Positions 43,037 through 53,300 of a DNA stretch of 64,000 bases are shown one piece after another. Made by a program: the position numbers and the translations under genes. This stretch comes from Pseudoips prasinana (Eukaryota > Arthropoda > Insecta > Lepidoptera > Nolidae). Location of the stretch: the NCBI GenBank assembly GCA_951640165.1, contig OX621259.1, positions 3,472,001 to 3,536,000 of the forward strand. Direction: 5' to 3'. The notes under the pieces are model-generated. The model made no database searches, had not been told where the DNA came from, and saw only the letters and a program-made list of their open reading frames with translations. Each line of letters begins with the position of its first letter. Position 1 is the stretch's first letter.

Positions 43037-44368
43037 CTCTGTCAAGAAAATACCGGGAAAAGATGAATAATATACAAAATGTTTGTTATTCATCCAAATT
43101 TATTTTATCACCTTCAAAGTATGCTCCTTCAGAAACGATACACTTACGCCAACAAATAATCCATTCATCAAAACATTTTTTAAACGCTGCTTTCGGAATT
43201 GAGTTCAGTTCTCGCCGCGAATTCTCTTTTATGTCTTCTACCGATTGAAAACGGGTACCACGAAGAGGTAATTTGAGTTTAGGAAAAAGAAAGAAGTCAG
43301 CTGGAGCCATATCTGGTGAATATGGTGGTTGCTGGATGGTATTTGTTGAGTGTTTGATCAAAAATTCGTTCACAATGATGGCCTTGTGCGAAGGCGCTTT
43401 ATCGAGGTGCAGAATTCAATAATTTTCTTTCCACAAATCTGGCCTTTTTCGTCGAATTTGCTCTCTTAAACGCCGCATAACGCTCAAATAATATTCTTTA
43501 TTTACCGTTCGGCCTTCCGGTAAGAAATCAGAGTGGACAACACCGCGATAGTCAAAGAAAACAGTCAACATGACTTTGAATTTTGATCGACTTTGGCGTG
43601 GTTTTTTCTGTTTCGGTTCACTTGGAAGGCGCCATTCCGAAGCTTGTTGACTAGTTTGCATGTCAAACTCGTAAACCCACGTCTCGTCACCAGTAACAAT
43701 GCGTTTCATGAATGTTGGGTCGGAATTGACTCGTTCTACCATGTCCTCAGCGACTTTCATGCGATTGAGTTTTTGGAGAAAATTCAGATCTTTTGGGACT
43801 AGCCGAGCGGCAACATGTTTCATACCCAAATGATTAGTTAAAATGGTGCGAATCGACTCGTGAGATACAGAAAGTTCGGCGGCCATCTCTCTCAGAGTTG
43901 AATGAGGATTTTTTGATTGATTTGACAGCCACTATTTCCTTCACTTTTGCGCTGTTAACTTCAGTTGCAGACGTTGATGGCCTACCAGAGCGAGGCAAAT
44001 TTTTCATCACATCTCGACCGCTTTTGAACGCTTTGAACCACTCATAAGCACGAGTTTTTGATAAAGTCGATTCACCGTAAGCCTTCTGTAACATTTACAG
44101 TGACTCCGAACACGAAATTCCATTAGCGATGCAAAATTTAAGACAAACTCTTTGTTCGATATTTTTGTCCATTATGAAATTAGCAATACACACTATATAT
44201 GGTGTTACTAAAACCAGCACTGTATTTAATATAAATAACAGATACAACTCAAACTGGAGACCAAAATGGAGAACAGTTATGCCAATCTAACAACAACAAA
44301 AAAAAACAAGAATTTGAATTTGGAACCATAAACACATCATCCATTCCCGATACTTTTTTGACTGAATG
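43037..44368 (-). mobile_element. Mariner DNA transposon, inactivated
   Basis: About 1.33 kb, flanked by TA, with imperfect inverted ends of about 28 bp (CTCTGTCAAGAAAATACCGG at the left, its relative in reverse at 44341-44368). It carries one transposase gene on the minus strand. Size, TA target and DD34D motif place it in the mariner group. Confidence 0.85.
43083..44172 (-). pseudogene. Mariner transposase, broken
   Basis: Starts at ATG 44172 (minus) and ends at about 43083. Helix-turn-helix region: AYEWFKAFKSGRD and LPRSGRPS. Catalytic region: TGDETW (first Asp), LHLDKAPSH (second Asp), YSPDMAPADFF (third Asp, 34 residues on), so DD34D. Breaks: an in-frame TAA at about 44097-44095 near the N-terminus, a frameshift near 43890, and an in-frame TGA at about 43413 just before the second Asp. 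All three catalytic residues remain but no full protein can be made. Similar length to intact mariner transposases (about 345 residues). Confidence 0.88.
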
Positions 44369-44384
44369 TATAGCTTAAAATGTG

Positions 44385-44545
44385 TTTGGTTTAATTTCTG
44401 AGCGTCTCCGTGTTTCGGAGGGCACGTTAAGCTGTCGGTCCCGATTGTAGACATTGACAACAGTTCCTAGGCCATGTCAGAGGCCTACTGGACGGTTTGA
44501 ACAACTCTGACACTATGATAACCACTGCCCATACGATAATTAAAT
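44385..44545 (+). repeat. 5S-derived SINE, 5'-truncated
   Basis: Begins within the body (GAGCGTCTCCGTGTTTCGGA) and ends CCCATACGATAATTAAATAA. The 5S-like head is missing. Confidence 0.75.
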
Positions 44546-44868
44546 AATGGTCTAGCGGTAGCGTGTTCACACGCAAAGAACGAGGTCCTGGGTTCAAATC
44601 CCGTGATTTTGGGACTTTTCTCTAAAAAGAAAAATTTCTCAGCGTCAGTCCGAAGTCTGGGAGTTGGCGGTATTATAACCCGGTGCCTTGGAGAGCACGT
44701 AAAGCCGTCGGTCCTATACCTGAACTTTTTCCGGTCGTGTCGCTAGGCGTCCCATCGGATCATGAGAGTGATGGAATAGAAAGTGCTCCTGTGTTTGCGC
44801 ACACACTTGAGCACTATAATATGTCCCGCGCAGATGGCTAATCTCTATTGAGACTGGCCGACTGACAT
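44543..44868 (+). repeat. SINE family B, near complete
   Basis: Head GGTCTAGCGGTAGCGTGTTC and B-box GGGTTCAAATCCCG. Body GAAGTCTGGGAGTTGGCGG, GTAAAGCCGTCGGTCC, ATCATGAGAGTGATGG. End GAGACTGGCCG and an ATT-repeat tail (44869-44880). Confidence 0.85.
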
Positions 44869-45102
44869 TATTATTATTATTCATCCGTGGTGAAGTATTT
44901 ATAGTAGCTTTGCCGTGTAATATGTCTCATATTAAAATAGATTAGTATCTATACTTTTCAGCCATAAGAATGCCTGTGGTAAAGGATATAACCTAGTACA
45001 GGCACCGATTGTGTACAGCTTGGCTTACTAATAACTATTTATAAATATAAATATATAATGTTGTACACATTGTTACTAGAATAAAGAAATTATGTTTAAA
45101 AA

Positions 45103-45715
45103 AACGGATAAGTGCGAGTCGGACTCGCCCATGAAGGGTTCCGTAGCAGCAAGTAACAATATAAAAAGATCTTGTAGTAGTTGATTGACTGAAAGGGAAA
45201 TTGCGGTTAATGATTTAAGACGTATTAAAAAAAACTACTAACTAGATCTCGTTCAAACCAATTTTCGGTGGAAGTTTGCAAAGTAATGTACATCATATAT
45301 CTTTTTAGTGTTATCACTCTCTTATTTTAGAAGTTACGGGGAGGAGGGGGGCACTCATTTTAGCACTTTGGAAGTGTCTCTCGCGCAAACTATTCAGTTT
45401 AGCAAAACATGATATTAGGAACTTCAATATCATTTTTAAAGACCTATACATAGATACACCACATGTATGGGTAAAATGAAAAAAAAATTTTGAGTTTGAG
45501 TTCTATGTATGGGGAACCCCCAAAATTTATTGTTTTTTTTTTCTATTTTCGTGTAAAAATCTTACTGCGGTTCACAGAATACATCTATTTACCAAGTTTC
45601 AACATTACAGCTCTTATAGTTTCGGAAAAAAGTGGCTGTCTGTCTGTGGAGACAGAAATGACGAATCTATAAGGGTTCCGTTTTCTGCCATTTTGCTGCG
45701 GAACCCTAAAGCTGA
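45103..45715 (+). repeat. GGTTCCGT-family element, long form
   Basis: Starts AAGTGCGAGTCGGACTCGCC and GAAGGGTTCCGTAGC. Ends AAGGGTTCCGTTTTC and GCTGCGGAACCCTAAAG. The GGGTTCC and GGAACCC ends are inverted. No coding frame. Confidence 0.65.
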
Positions 45716-46377
45716 CTTCTTATTTCACAAATATCGAATGTACAGTCAGCGTTCGATAGGTTTGGCATAAGGCCTTAGTAACTGAGTAATATTGAAGAAG
45801 TTATTAAGAAAAACAATCCATTAGTACTGTATGTATCCACGTTTCTCTTTTGGATCGTATCCGTGCGATCCGCCATCTGTAGATTGAGGCGCCTGGTCAC
45901 GGAAAACAGTTAAGTGATTGCCGATCTTCATAGGATATTACTTCTATTTACAGTAGATATTTCTTATTTTAGAATAGAATACTCTTTATTGTATACACAA
46001 ACAGTTGGACAATATAATACAAACTAATCATAACAAAGGGCGGTCTTATCGCATTTAACGATTTCTTCGAGATAACCTTTATTTTTATTTATTTATAGGT
46101 ATTATTTATTAAGGAATATAAACATACACAGAGATATTTATGACAGTAATATATTTAAATATACATTACTTGTGTTGTTACAATTACAGATATCCACAGC
46201 ATTTAAATAGTAAGTTTTAGAAAATTTTTTATAAATACGTAGAATAAAAAAGAAAAAAAACTGACTGTAATACACGTTAGTCGACACATACTTTCTTAAA
46301 ATTTTGTTTAAGGGCAGAGTTACAAATTATACTATGGGTCGGTATATTGTTACAGAATTTTAGATTTTGGACGTTTA
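45716..46377. other. AT-rich intron, nothing recognised
   Basis: No supported feature. Confidence 0.35.
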
Positions 46378-46560
46378 TTTTTTACAAGACGACGCGCGCA
46401 TTAGGGAAATAATCCCTGTGTCGCAGGGTACTTTACAAACAAATAATAGACGGACACAAATTACATCCAGACTCTGAACAACTATTTATAGGTCACACAA
46501 ATAGTTGTCGGGCGCGGGACTCAAACCCGCGATACGAACCGGCGAGGCGACTGTCTTAGT
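46378..46560 (-). repeat. tRNA-derived SINE, family D
   Basis: Reverse copy with an intact B-box complement GCGGGACTCAAACCCGCGA, and CGAGGCGACTGTCTTAG on the head side. Confidence 0.85.
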
Positions 46561-46561
46561 C

Positions 46562-46618
46562 AATGGTACGGAACCTTTAGGTCGCGAGTCCGACTCGCAC
46601 TTGGCCGGTTTTTTTTGT
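46562..46618 (+). repeat. GGTTCCGT-family right end
   Basis: ATGGTACGGAACCTTTAGG then GCGAGTCCGACTCGCACTTG and a T-run. Directly abuts the SINE D head. Confidence 0.65.
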
Positions 46619-46990
46619 AAGCCGGAGGAAAGCCTCGCTTGAGTTGCTCATAATACGTAAGAACGCTGCACTCTTCCCTCATGTGCCCGAGCATGCTGCA
46701 GCTTGATATTGCAGTAACGCGTAGTGTCTACACCATACATTATCTTGCGAAATAGCTTTCGCTCCTCGCATTGTTTGCTTCGCTTCCGTTACCAAGATAC
46801 ATCACTGCAATAAACCAACCTTATAAAATTGCACTTGGAATACTGAATTTCATTTTGGATATTGAAACTATTTTATGTTGCGAACGTGTACAATAAATTA
46901 CTTTGCAGTGCTATTGTTTTCCAAACCGATTTATATGAAATATATGCCGAGATTGATTAAATTGTTGATATTATATTGGGTGTGACCCTA
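46619..46990. other. Intron, nothing recognised
   Basis: No supported feature. Confidence 0.35.
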
Positions 46991-46994
46991 TATC

Positions 46995-47325
46995 CAGGCG
47001 AATTTCGGCCACGGCGGCCAGTGTAAATAGAGATTATCCATCTGTGCGGGACATATTGTAATAGTGCACAAGTTTGTGCGCAAACACAGGACTACTTTCT
47101 ATTCCATCACTCTCCTGACCCAATGGATCGCCTAGCGACAAGACCGGAAAGAGGTCAAGTACAGGACCGATGGCTTTACGTGCTGTCCGAGGTAGGGGGG
47201 GTATAATACCGTAAACTCCCAGACAGAAAAGTCCCATAATCACTTATGGCCTGACCCGGGATTTGAACCCAAGACTTCGTTCTCTGTGGGTGAACACGAT
47301 TCCGCTAGACAATCGAGGCAGTAAC
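46995..47325 (-). repeat. SINE family B
   Basis: Reverse copy with head complement GACCCGGGATTTGAACCCAA and CCGCTAGACAATCGAGGCAG. Confidence 0.8.
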
Positions 47326-47333
47326 TAGCCGTT

Positions 47334-47432
47334 TGGCGTGGTTGGTTAATGCTTGCCTTTCACGCCGTAGGCCGTGGGACAGATATCAGTGTGCATGAAC
47401 ATGGCTGTTTGTCCTGAACCTGGGTGTAATCA
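47334..47432 (+). repeat. SINE family A, head and start of body
   Basis: TTTGGCGTGGTTGGTTAATG and GCATGAACATGGCTGTTTGT; the B-box is partly lost. Confidence 0.65.
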
Positions 47433-47439
47433 CTCTAAT

Positions 47440-47640
47440 ACAATAAAGGCGATAGTTTGTGAGTGTGTGAGTGAGAGAGTGTATGAGTGTGTATGTTTGT
47501 TATTTCTTCACGGCTAAACAGCAGGAGCGATTTTAATTAAATTTGGTATGGAGCTAGCTGACATTCTGGATTAACGCTTAGAATACAATTTATAAAGTAT
47601 ATCGAGGAAAAAACCGTGGGGTACAGCTAGACTCTAATAA
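47440..47640 (-). mobile_element. Lep1-type non-autonomous Helitron
   Basis: Reverse copy, with an expanded GTGAGTGTGTGAGTGAGAG run and the end near GTGGGGTACAGCTAG. Confidence 0.75.
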
Positions 47641-47647
47641 TAATAAT

Positions 47648-47915
47648 GTACTCCTAGCCGAATTTCCAGCCTTAATAAAGATTAGCCGTCTCAGCGTGAC
47701 ATATTATAATAGTGCACAAGTGTGTGCGCAAACACACGAGCATTTTCTATTCCATCACTCTCATGATCCGATAGGACGACCAGCGACACGACCGGAAAGA
47801 CGTCAGGTACAGGACCGACGGCTTTACTTTTCTCCGAGGCACGGGGGTGTAATACCGTCAACTCCCAGACAGAAAAGTCCCATAATCACTTATGGCCTGA
47901 CCCGGGATTTGATGG
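47648..47915 (-). repeat. SINE family B
   Basis: Reverse body: CATCACTCTCATGATCCG, GACCGGAAAGACGTCAGGT, then GACCCGGGATTTGATGG. The head is truncated. Confidence 0.7.
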
Positions 47916-47962
47916 TGATGAAATAATTTAATTCCTAAGCATATCCGTGCTTCGGAAGGTAC

Positions 47963-48092
47963 AGACGCCAGCACATCAAGCTACCCCAATCTGTCAAATT
48001 TCCCCAATTGATAGTGAACCTTTTACTTATGTGATAAAGTTGAAAATCTATAAAAGAAGTTTGACAGATTGGGGTAGCTGGCGTCAGTACGT
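47963..48092. mobile_element. Foldback MITE (GACGCCAGCAC family), copy 4
   Basis: ACAGACGCCAGCACATCAAG at the left. TTGGGGTAGCTGGCGTCAGT at the right. Arms pair over about 45 bp. Confidence 0.8.
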
Positions 48093-48183
48093 AAATCGTT
48101 AATGCAGCTTGTAGCCATTAGATAGTAGTCGTTTAACAATGTCATAGGCTTACCTAGTAGCTTGAACAGCTCTAACACCAGGG

Positions 48184-49996
48184 CACAGTGTTTTATGGGA
48201 CCAAAAAAAATTCCCTCTACTGTTTATAGCATTAATCGATCAAGGTATGCATTTAAAATGCACGACAAAAACACCCACGTGTCAATTTCAAATACTTTTT
48301 TTTATAAAAATTATTGAACTTTACGTGACCTTGAACTTATAAAAAATAAAACTAATTCTGAGAACGTAACTATCCAAGTTAGTTTTTTTAAATAAATATA
48401 ATCTGATAAAACATCCTTAGGCGCATGGTTTTCTATTTTTAATTTTGGAAAATCACTTCTGTATATTTAGTTATTAATTATTTTCAAAATTTCGTTATTA
48501 TTTTTTTTCTCCTTAATAACTCAAAAGTGGGACTTGTGACTATCATAGAAAGATAGCTCTTAAAAAGGCCTATCAACAATAAAAATACCAAGTTCCACTT
48601 TCACAGCCTTTGGGAGAAAATGAATTTTAAAAAAAAGGCGCTAGGGTTGTCACTCTGCTTGACCTTAATTAATTTTATTTTTAACTCTATTTTTTTTTCA
48701 GTAAGTTATCTCATTAATATGTGTAATTAAATTACATGCTTGGCAGGTAGTTTTTTTTATCATAGGTAGGACGTAATATAACATACGCTGGGAATACCTG
48801 CACGTGGTGAAGGAGGTAACAGTTTTTACTGGCTAAAATTCCCCAAATATTATACATTTATTGCTGCATGCTCGCGGAAAGGTACGTCCAGTCATATAAT
48901 TGGCACCCGATGACTGTGACTGTACACAAAATTCTAGTGCACGGTGAAGAGATTATTGAATCGTGTTCACTTCCTGTGGGAGCGCTCTCAGAGCAAGCAT
49001 TCAAGTCGAGTTACAAATTTTGGCGCACAGATAAGGAGCACCACTGTCGAAAAATGAACAGGAGAAAACTATAACCGACCTTTTTCACCGTGCACTTGAA
49101 TCATGGGATCCATTCATTTCTATGGTACACCTTTATCAGCGTAAAGATTCTCCAAGTGACCTAGTCTGCCAGAAGCTGTACATGACCTATTAAAACCAAT
49201 CCACGAAAAAACTTGCCCTTCGCAGAGGTAGCCTATGAAGATTTATCCAATGATGATGAAGATGATGATGATTGTACGTTAATTGAACGTTTTCGTTGTG
49301 TACGTAGTCACAACGAAACCGATTTATATGAATTAGATTACCGTTTGCACGCGAGTTTGTTTGCGTGGCATATTAAGTTCTCTGTTTGTAAACTATAATT
49401 TAAGACGTGCTACACGATTAATATGACAATGACTTTTTTATTTCTTTAAAAGAAGTGGTTCTACTTATTATTTTTTGAAAAAATAAGTCGAGATATTGAG
49501 TGACCTTTTGTGGTAGCAACCCTACACTGTATAATTTGACCTTGGAACAAAATAGTCTATTTCTCCCAAAGGCCGCTGAAGTGGAACTTGGTTTTTTTAT
49601 TATTGATAGGCCTTTTTAATAGGTATCTTTTTGTACTAGTCACAAGTCCCACTTTTGAGTTTTTACGACGAAAAAAAATTATTACGTAAATTTGTAAATA
49701 ATTAATAATTAATTATCCAGAAGAGATTTTCCAAAAATAAAGATAGGTGGACGTGCGTTAAAGCAAGGTTTATTAGATAATATTTATTAAAAACAAATAT
49801 CTTGGATACTTACGTTTTCAGAATACATTTTAATTTTTTTTAAGGTAACTTTCATGTAAACTTCTATAATTTTTATAAAAAAAAGTATTTGAGATTGACA
49901 CGTAGGTGTTTCTGTCGTGCGTTTTAAATGTATACCTTGATCGATTAACGCCATAAACAGCAGAGGGAATTTTTTTTGGTCTCATAAAACACTGTG
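48184..49996 (+). mobile_element. Transib DNA transposon derivative with RSS-like ends
   Basis: 1813 bp, bounded by CACAGTG and its complement, flanked by a 5-bp CAGGG duplication (48179-48183, 49997-50001). The inverted arms are long (about 48184-48655 and 49520-49996). Both ends show the heptamer, a 12-bp spacer and an A8 run at 48203-48210 and 49970-49977. The centre holds a remnant of a Transib/RAG1-like transposase C-terminus. Heptamer, 5-bp GC-rich target duplication and protein motif agree on Transib. Confidence 0.85.
48868..49201 (+). pseudogene. Transib transposase C-terminal remnant
   Basis: Frame 48868-49074 (68 codons) contains TVHKILVHGEEIIE, LPVGALSEQAFKSSYKFWR and HHCRKMNRRK, then a TAA. 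Shifted by one base, the similarity goes on at about 49076-49192 (DLFHRALESWDPFI) to another stop. The pattern HK-L-HG--II, LP-G-LSE-A, RK--R, SxDP-I is the one I know from Transib transposases and resembles the C-terminal part of RAG1, where the third acidic catalytic residue lies. The Glu of LSEQA is the likely equivalent. The N-terminus and the first two Asp are missing. Inactive copy. Confidence 0.75.
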
Positions 49997-50020
49997 CAGG
50001 GTAACCACTGTTCACGAGAG

Positions 50021-50290
50021 AAAGAACATAACGTAATTATGAAGTGTAATAAAAGTTGCATCTATTATTTACAATTTATTAGGTGGTTAGGGTTAACTTT
50101 TGTGGAAATAACCTTGTGTTCGCCTCAGACTGGAGGTATTTTTGGTCTACTAGTTTGGTACTAGATCCTTTAGGCCACTCGATTGGCCGAGTGTGTGCAA
50201 AATAGTCATCCAAAGACAAGTTGTGCAATAGATTTGCTTTCATTAGATTAGATTTTGTTGACTAACATTTTTTATATAGGTACATTTTAC
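50021..50290. other. Intron, nothing recognised
   Basis: No supported feature. Confidence 0.35.
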
Positions 50291-50292
50291 AG

Positions 50293-50420
50293 TATCAGCC
50301 CTAAGTCTGGATGTTGGTGATTTTAACCCGTGCCTCGGAGAGCAAGCCGTCGGTCCTGCACCTGACCTCTTTCCGTTTGTGACGCTAGTCGTCCCATCAA
50401 ATCATGAGAGTGATCCTAGG
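50293..50420 (+). repeat. SINE family B, body fragment
   Basis: TATCAGCCCTAAGTCTGGA to CCATCAAATCATGAGAGTGA. Confidence 0.65.
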
Positions 50421-50429
50421 ACACATTCA

Positions 50430-50655
50430 CACACATTATTTACCAGAAGGGGAAGACCTCGTAGAACATTCTCTGACCAAATGGGATACGTACTCAAGAA
50501 AGTTCAGGTCAGAAGTACCCTAAACCGGCGAGCATGTACGAAGAATATAATTACAGTAAACGAGGCAAAAGAGGTTTGCAAAGATCGTGACAAATGGAAA
50601 TCCGTTGTCTCTGCCTACCCCTCTGGGAAACAGGCGTGAGTCTATGTATGTATTA
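50430..50655 (+). repeat. LINE 3' end with C-terminal coding piece
   Basis: The plus frame reads CKDRDKWKSVVSAYPSGKQA then a stop, followed by GAGTCTATGTATGTAT. Same terminal sequence at 38140-38290 and 31050-31130. 5'-truncated. Confidence 0.65.
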
Positions 50656-50781
50656 TTCACACGCGACCATCAGTTAAACATCTACCAAACATGCCACCGG
50701 CCCGTCAATGATTCGACTTACTTATACGACACGCATTTGAATCTGTAAATCAATGCCTCATCAGGACAATCTTGGCCACAG

Positions 50782-50930
50782 ATCAATGGGCAAAAGACGT
50801 GCAGCACCCGGGAGTAGCCCTGAGCTGCACCCCGTCTCGTGGCGTGCTCGCTGATCAGGCGCAGGTCGCGATCCAAGTACAAGTATATGCCGACAGCTGG
50901 GGCCTCTACTACGACCAAATACTTATTCAT
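50782..50930 (+). CDS. Exon of the putative ciliary ASH-domain gene (exon e)
   Basis: A 149-nt exon after CTTGGCCACAG and before donor CATGTAAGTA. It begins with two bases of a codon (phase 1), the phase left by every copy of the tandem exon, and ends in phase 0. The translation contains ALSCTPSRGVLADQAQVAIQ and then YADSWGLYYDQILIH. The order P-rGvL, then I-V-V and WGxYxDxLxI is characteristic of the second half of an ASH/MSP domain as in DLEC1 and Hydin. With exon d it would complete one such domain. These proteins sit in or near the axoneme and act in motile cilia and sperm flagella. The minus strand is also open here, but its splice context is poorer. The intron before it is about 31 kb. 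Confidence 0.65.
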
Positions 50931-51170
50931 GTAAGTAATGTTTTTTATATAATTAATATAAAAGAAATAATACCAAGAATGAAAATTCAAATAAAATCAT
51001 TTCAAGTTATCAAGACGGCGAACATGAATCGACGGCCCTCCAAAAACGGCCATCTTCAACACACATAACATTACTCACGCATTGCTGACACTTCTCCCTT
51101 TTAATAAACGCGATAAAAAAAAGTGTGCTTTCGACCATGTAAAATGAAAGACTAGTGGACTGTAATACAA
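50931..51170. other. Intron, nothing recognised
   Basis: No supported feature. Confidence 0.35.
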
Positions 51171-51211
51171 GTTTATGCAGTAAAACATAACGTAATTGAA
51201 CTATTATGGAC

Positions 51212-51612
51212 TATATATAAAACGCGCGGTTCGTTCGCCGAGAGTGCCTTCAGACCGAGCGAGCACCCGCGCCCCAGCCGATGCCAGCCGACGAGAGCCG
51301 AGGATGCACGAACAGACCATACGGCTGAAGTAAAGCGCTGGGATAGAAATGAGCAGAACGCAAAAGCAGTAATCATCTGTTGTCCAAAAGAAAGATAAAG
51401 TCCGATAAGAAGCTTCCCAATGTGACGTTAAGACAAAAAGAACATTTCTAAGACTGGTTCAATATCAACATGGATGACGTAATTGAGAAGAGTCATACCC
51501 TCAATATCAAAGGCTTGCCAAATCAAATTAATAAATTATATAACACCACAGTTACCACAACGCCCCCAAATATTCGTAATATAGACGGATCAGGATGTTT
51601 CATTAGATAAGC
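51212..51612 (+). promoter_or_regulatory. TATA-like promoter with GC-rich start region and short ORF
   Basis: CTATATATAAAACGCGCGG at 51209-51227 is followed by a GC-rich leader with CCGAGCGAGCACCCGCGCC. A 46-codon frame starts at ATG 51471 (MDDVIEKSHTLNIKG) and ends near 51609. Best explained as the 5' part of an LTR element (U3/R and leader), less likely a host promoter. I found no second LTR. Confidence 0.35.
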
Positions 51613-52049
51613 GAAGGTAGTTTGCAGACCGCGAATCTCTAAATTGTACCTACTCGAAGGAAATTAAATTGTGATTCAGCGTGATTATTGTTGGAAACTG
51701 ACATTAATGACTATTGCAGAGACCTTGAAACTACTACTAAATTGGAAAAATAATAGAACCTCTGGCTTACATGTCAGCTACGAAGGCTCTCGTAATGGAA
51801 ACTATCGAACTATACACAACAAAATATTATAGTGAAGAGAACCACTGCTGTAAAAGGCCCCAAAAGATCATACATAGGAACACGCCTCTTTCCCAAAGGG
51901 GTAGGTAGAGACAACGGCATTTCATTTGTCACGATCTCTGCCATCCCTCTCTTGTTTGATTTACTGTCATTAAATTTAAAGATTTCCACAATAATAATAA
52001 TAAAAGTAACTGATAACCATACTTTTAAATTTCTAAATCCATACATAAT
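51613..52049. other. Intron or intergenic, nothing recognised
   Basis: Frames open on both strands near 51832-52137 show no family similarity that I can recognise. Confidence 0.35.
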
Positions 52050-52158
52050 ACACCCAGAACAAATAAGTGTGTTGATCACACAATATTTTTTCCGGGTGGG
52101 AATCGAATCCACGACCTCAGGCTTAGCAGGGTCCTAATCATTAGACCAACAGGCCATT
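52050..52158 (-). repeat. tRNA-derived SINE, family E
   Basis: B-box complement GGGAATCGAATCCACGACC, and AATCATTAGACCAACAGGCC on the A-box side. Confidence 0.75.
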
Positions 52159-52227
52159 CACTGCATGTTTCATTTATAACCTTTCAATTTGGAAGTGGAA
52201 CTATTCATTTTCTAACTCCTCCTTTCT

Positions 52228-52345
52228 CTTGATTTCAAGACAATTAAAGTGATTCCCCGGGACATGCCTGAGCCTCACCGCTCAGGGTCATTTCATTGTG
52301 TGCCACTGGTGATCCTGGCTTACAGGAGCTGCAGTTGTGGGTAAG
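52228..52345 (+). repeat. Unclassified repeat, copy 2 of 2
   Basis: Matches 33870-33990. Confidence 0.55.
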
Positions 52346-52419
52346 AGAGAGGGACTAGTCCCGATAAAACTTTCAATTTCAAACAATTCATCTACATAAC
52401 AATTTATTCATGAGTGAGT

Positions 52420-52640
52420 CGACGCCAGAAACTTTACAACGGACGTTTTACTGACAGAACAAATTTGGGTTTGGTTATGTTATAACCGTGACCATTAACC
52501 ATACTAATACAAATACTAATACAAATGTATGGTATTTGTATTAGTATCCATAATCCGCTATATTGTTGGTGAATCGTTTAGATTATTGGCATGCTCGATT
52601 CACTCATACATTACACTTTTTGACGGCGAAACTAATGAAT
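52420..52640. repeat. Decayed MITE containing a perfect hairpin
   Basis: Shares GTTATAACCGTGACCATTAA with the GGTTAG...GTGACC elements at 4547 and 33520. 52501-52516 and 52532-52547 are perfect 16-bp inverted repeats (ATACTAATACAAATAC) with a 15-nt loop. Confidence 0.6.
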
Positions 52641-53041
52641 ATATCGTTCTGTGAAAAACATATACACGAAACTCGCGCCGCTCGAGTCAGATATTCGCTT
52701 TGTCGATCCATCCCCGTCGTTTGCTAGTACCGTTTCCTAGTACCGTTTCTATGTTCACGTGTTGTGTATCATAAACCGGCCGGATCTAAATAGTGTATAA
52801 GAAAATCTCAACTCATCACATCGCATCCTCACCAAGCTCTTTACTGCCTAGAAAGGAATGGAGGTCAAACAAGATCAGTTTCCCATTCTTCCTACCTCCT
52901 TCTAAACTACATCCCTTTTGCTACGCTTGTCTGCTTACTTTCATTAATTTTGTTCTCTGTACTTTACCACACAAGAAAATGCTCTCGCCTTCATATATGC
53001 ATCAGATATATTAAACTATGTTTAACCTTGTTTCAATAAGG
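52641..53041. other. Nothing recognised
   Basis: No supported feature. Confidence 0.35.
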
Positions 53042-53300
53042 AAAGCTCATAGTTAGATGCTCTCACTGGTCCGCAAGTGATTGGCGAGGTTAAGCAACTA
53101 GGCTTGTGGTCAGTCCGTAGATGGGTGACCGCCAAAGTAGTTTAATTTCTGAAGGTCTCCGTGCTTCGGAAGGCACTTTTGGCTGCCGGTCCCGGTTGTA
53201 GTCATTCGACAACAGTTGTTAAGCCATGTCAGAAGCCTAATGGGCGGCTTGGACAACTTTCCCACTTGGGTAACCATTGCCCATACGATAAGTAAGAAAG
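53042..53300 (+). repeat. 5S rRNA-derived SINE, family C
   Basis: Head GATTGGCGAGGTTAAGCAAC, TGTGGTCAGTCC, TAGATGGGTGACCGCC. Body GTCTCCGTGCTTCGGAAGGC. Tail CCCATACGATAAGTAAG. Confidence 0.85.

Larger units (their letters stand above)
47925..50020 (+). repeat. 5S-derived SINE split by two insertions
   Basis: SINE body pieces lie at 47925-47960 (ATCCGTGCTTCGGAAGG), 48093-48183 (CAATGTCATAGGCTTACC, GAACAGCTCTAACACCAGGG) and 49997-50020 (CAGGGTAACCACTG). They are separated by a foldback MITE and by a Transib element. Confidence 0.75.

Noticed and set aside
50718..50990. Minus-strand frame opposite exon e, reading YLYLDRDLRLISEHATRR
   Set aside because: It looks protein-like, but its splice acceptor is poor, while the plus strand has phase-matching splice sites and ASH-like motifs. 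Not fully excluded.
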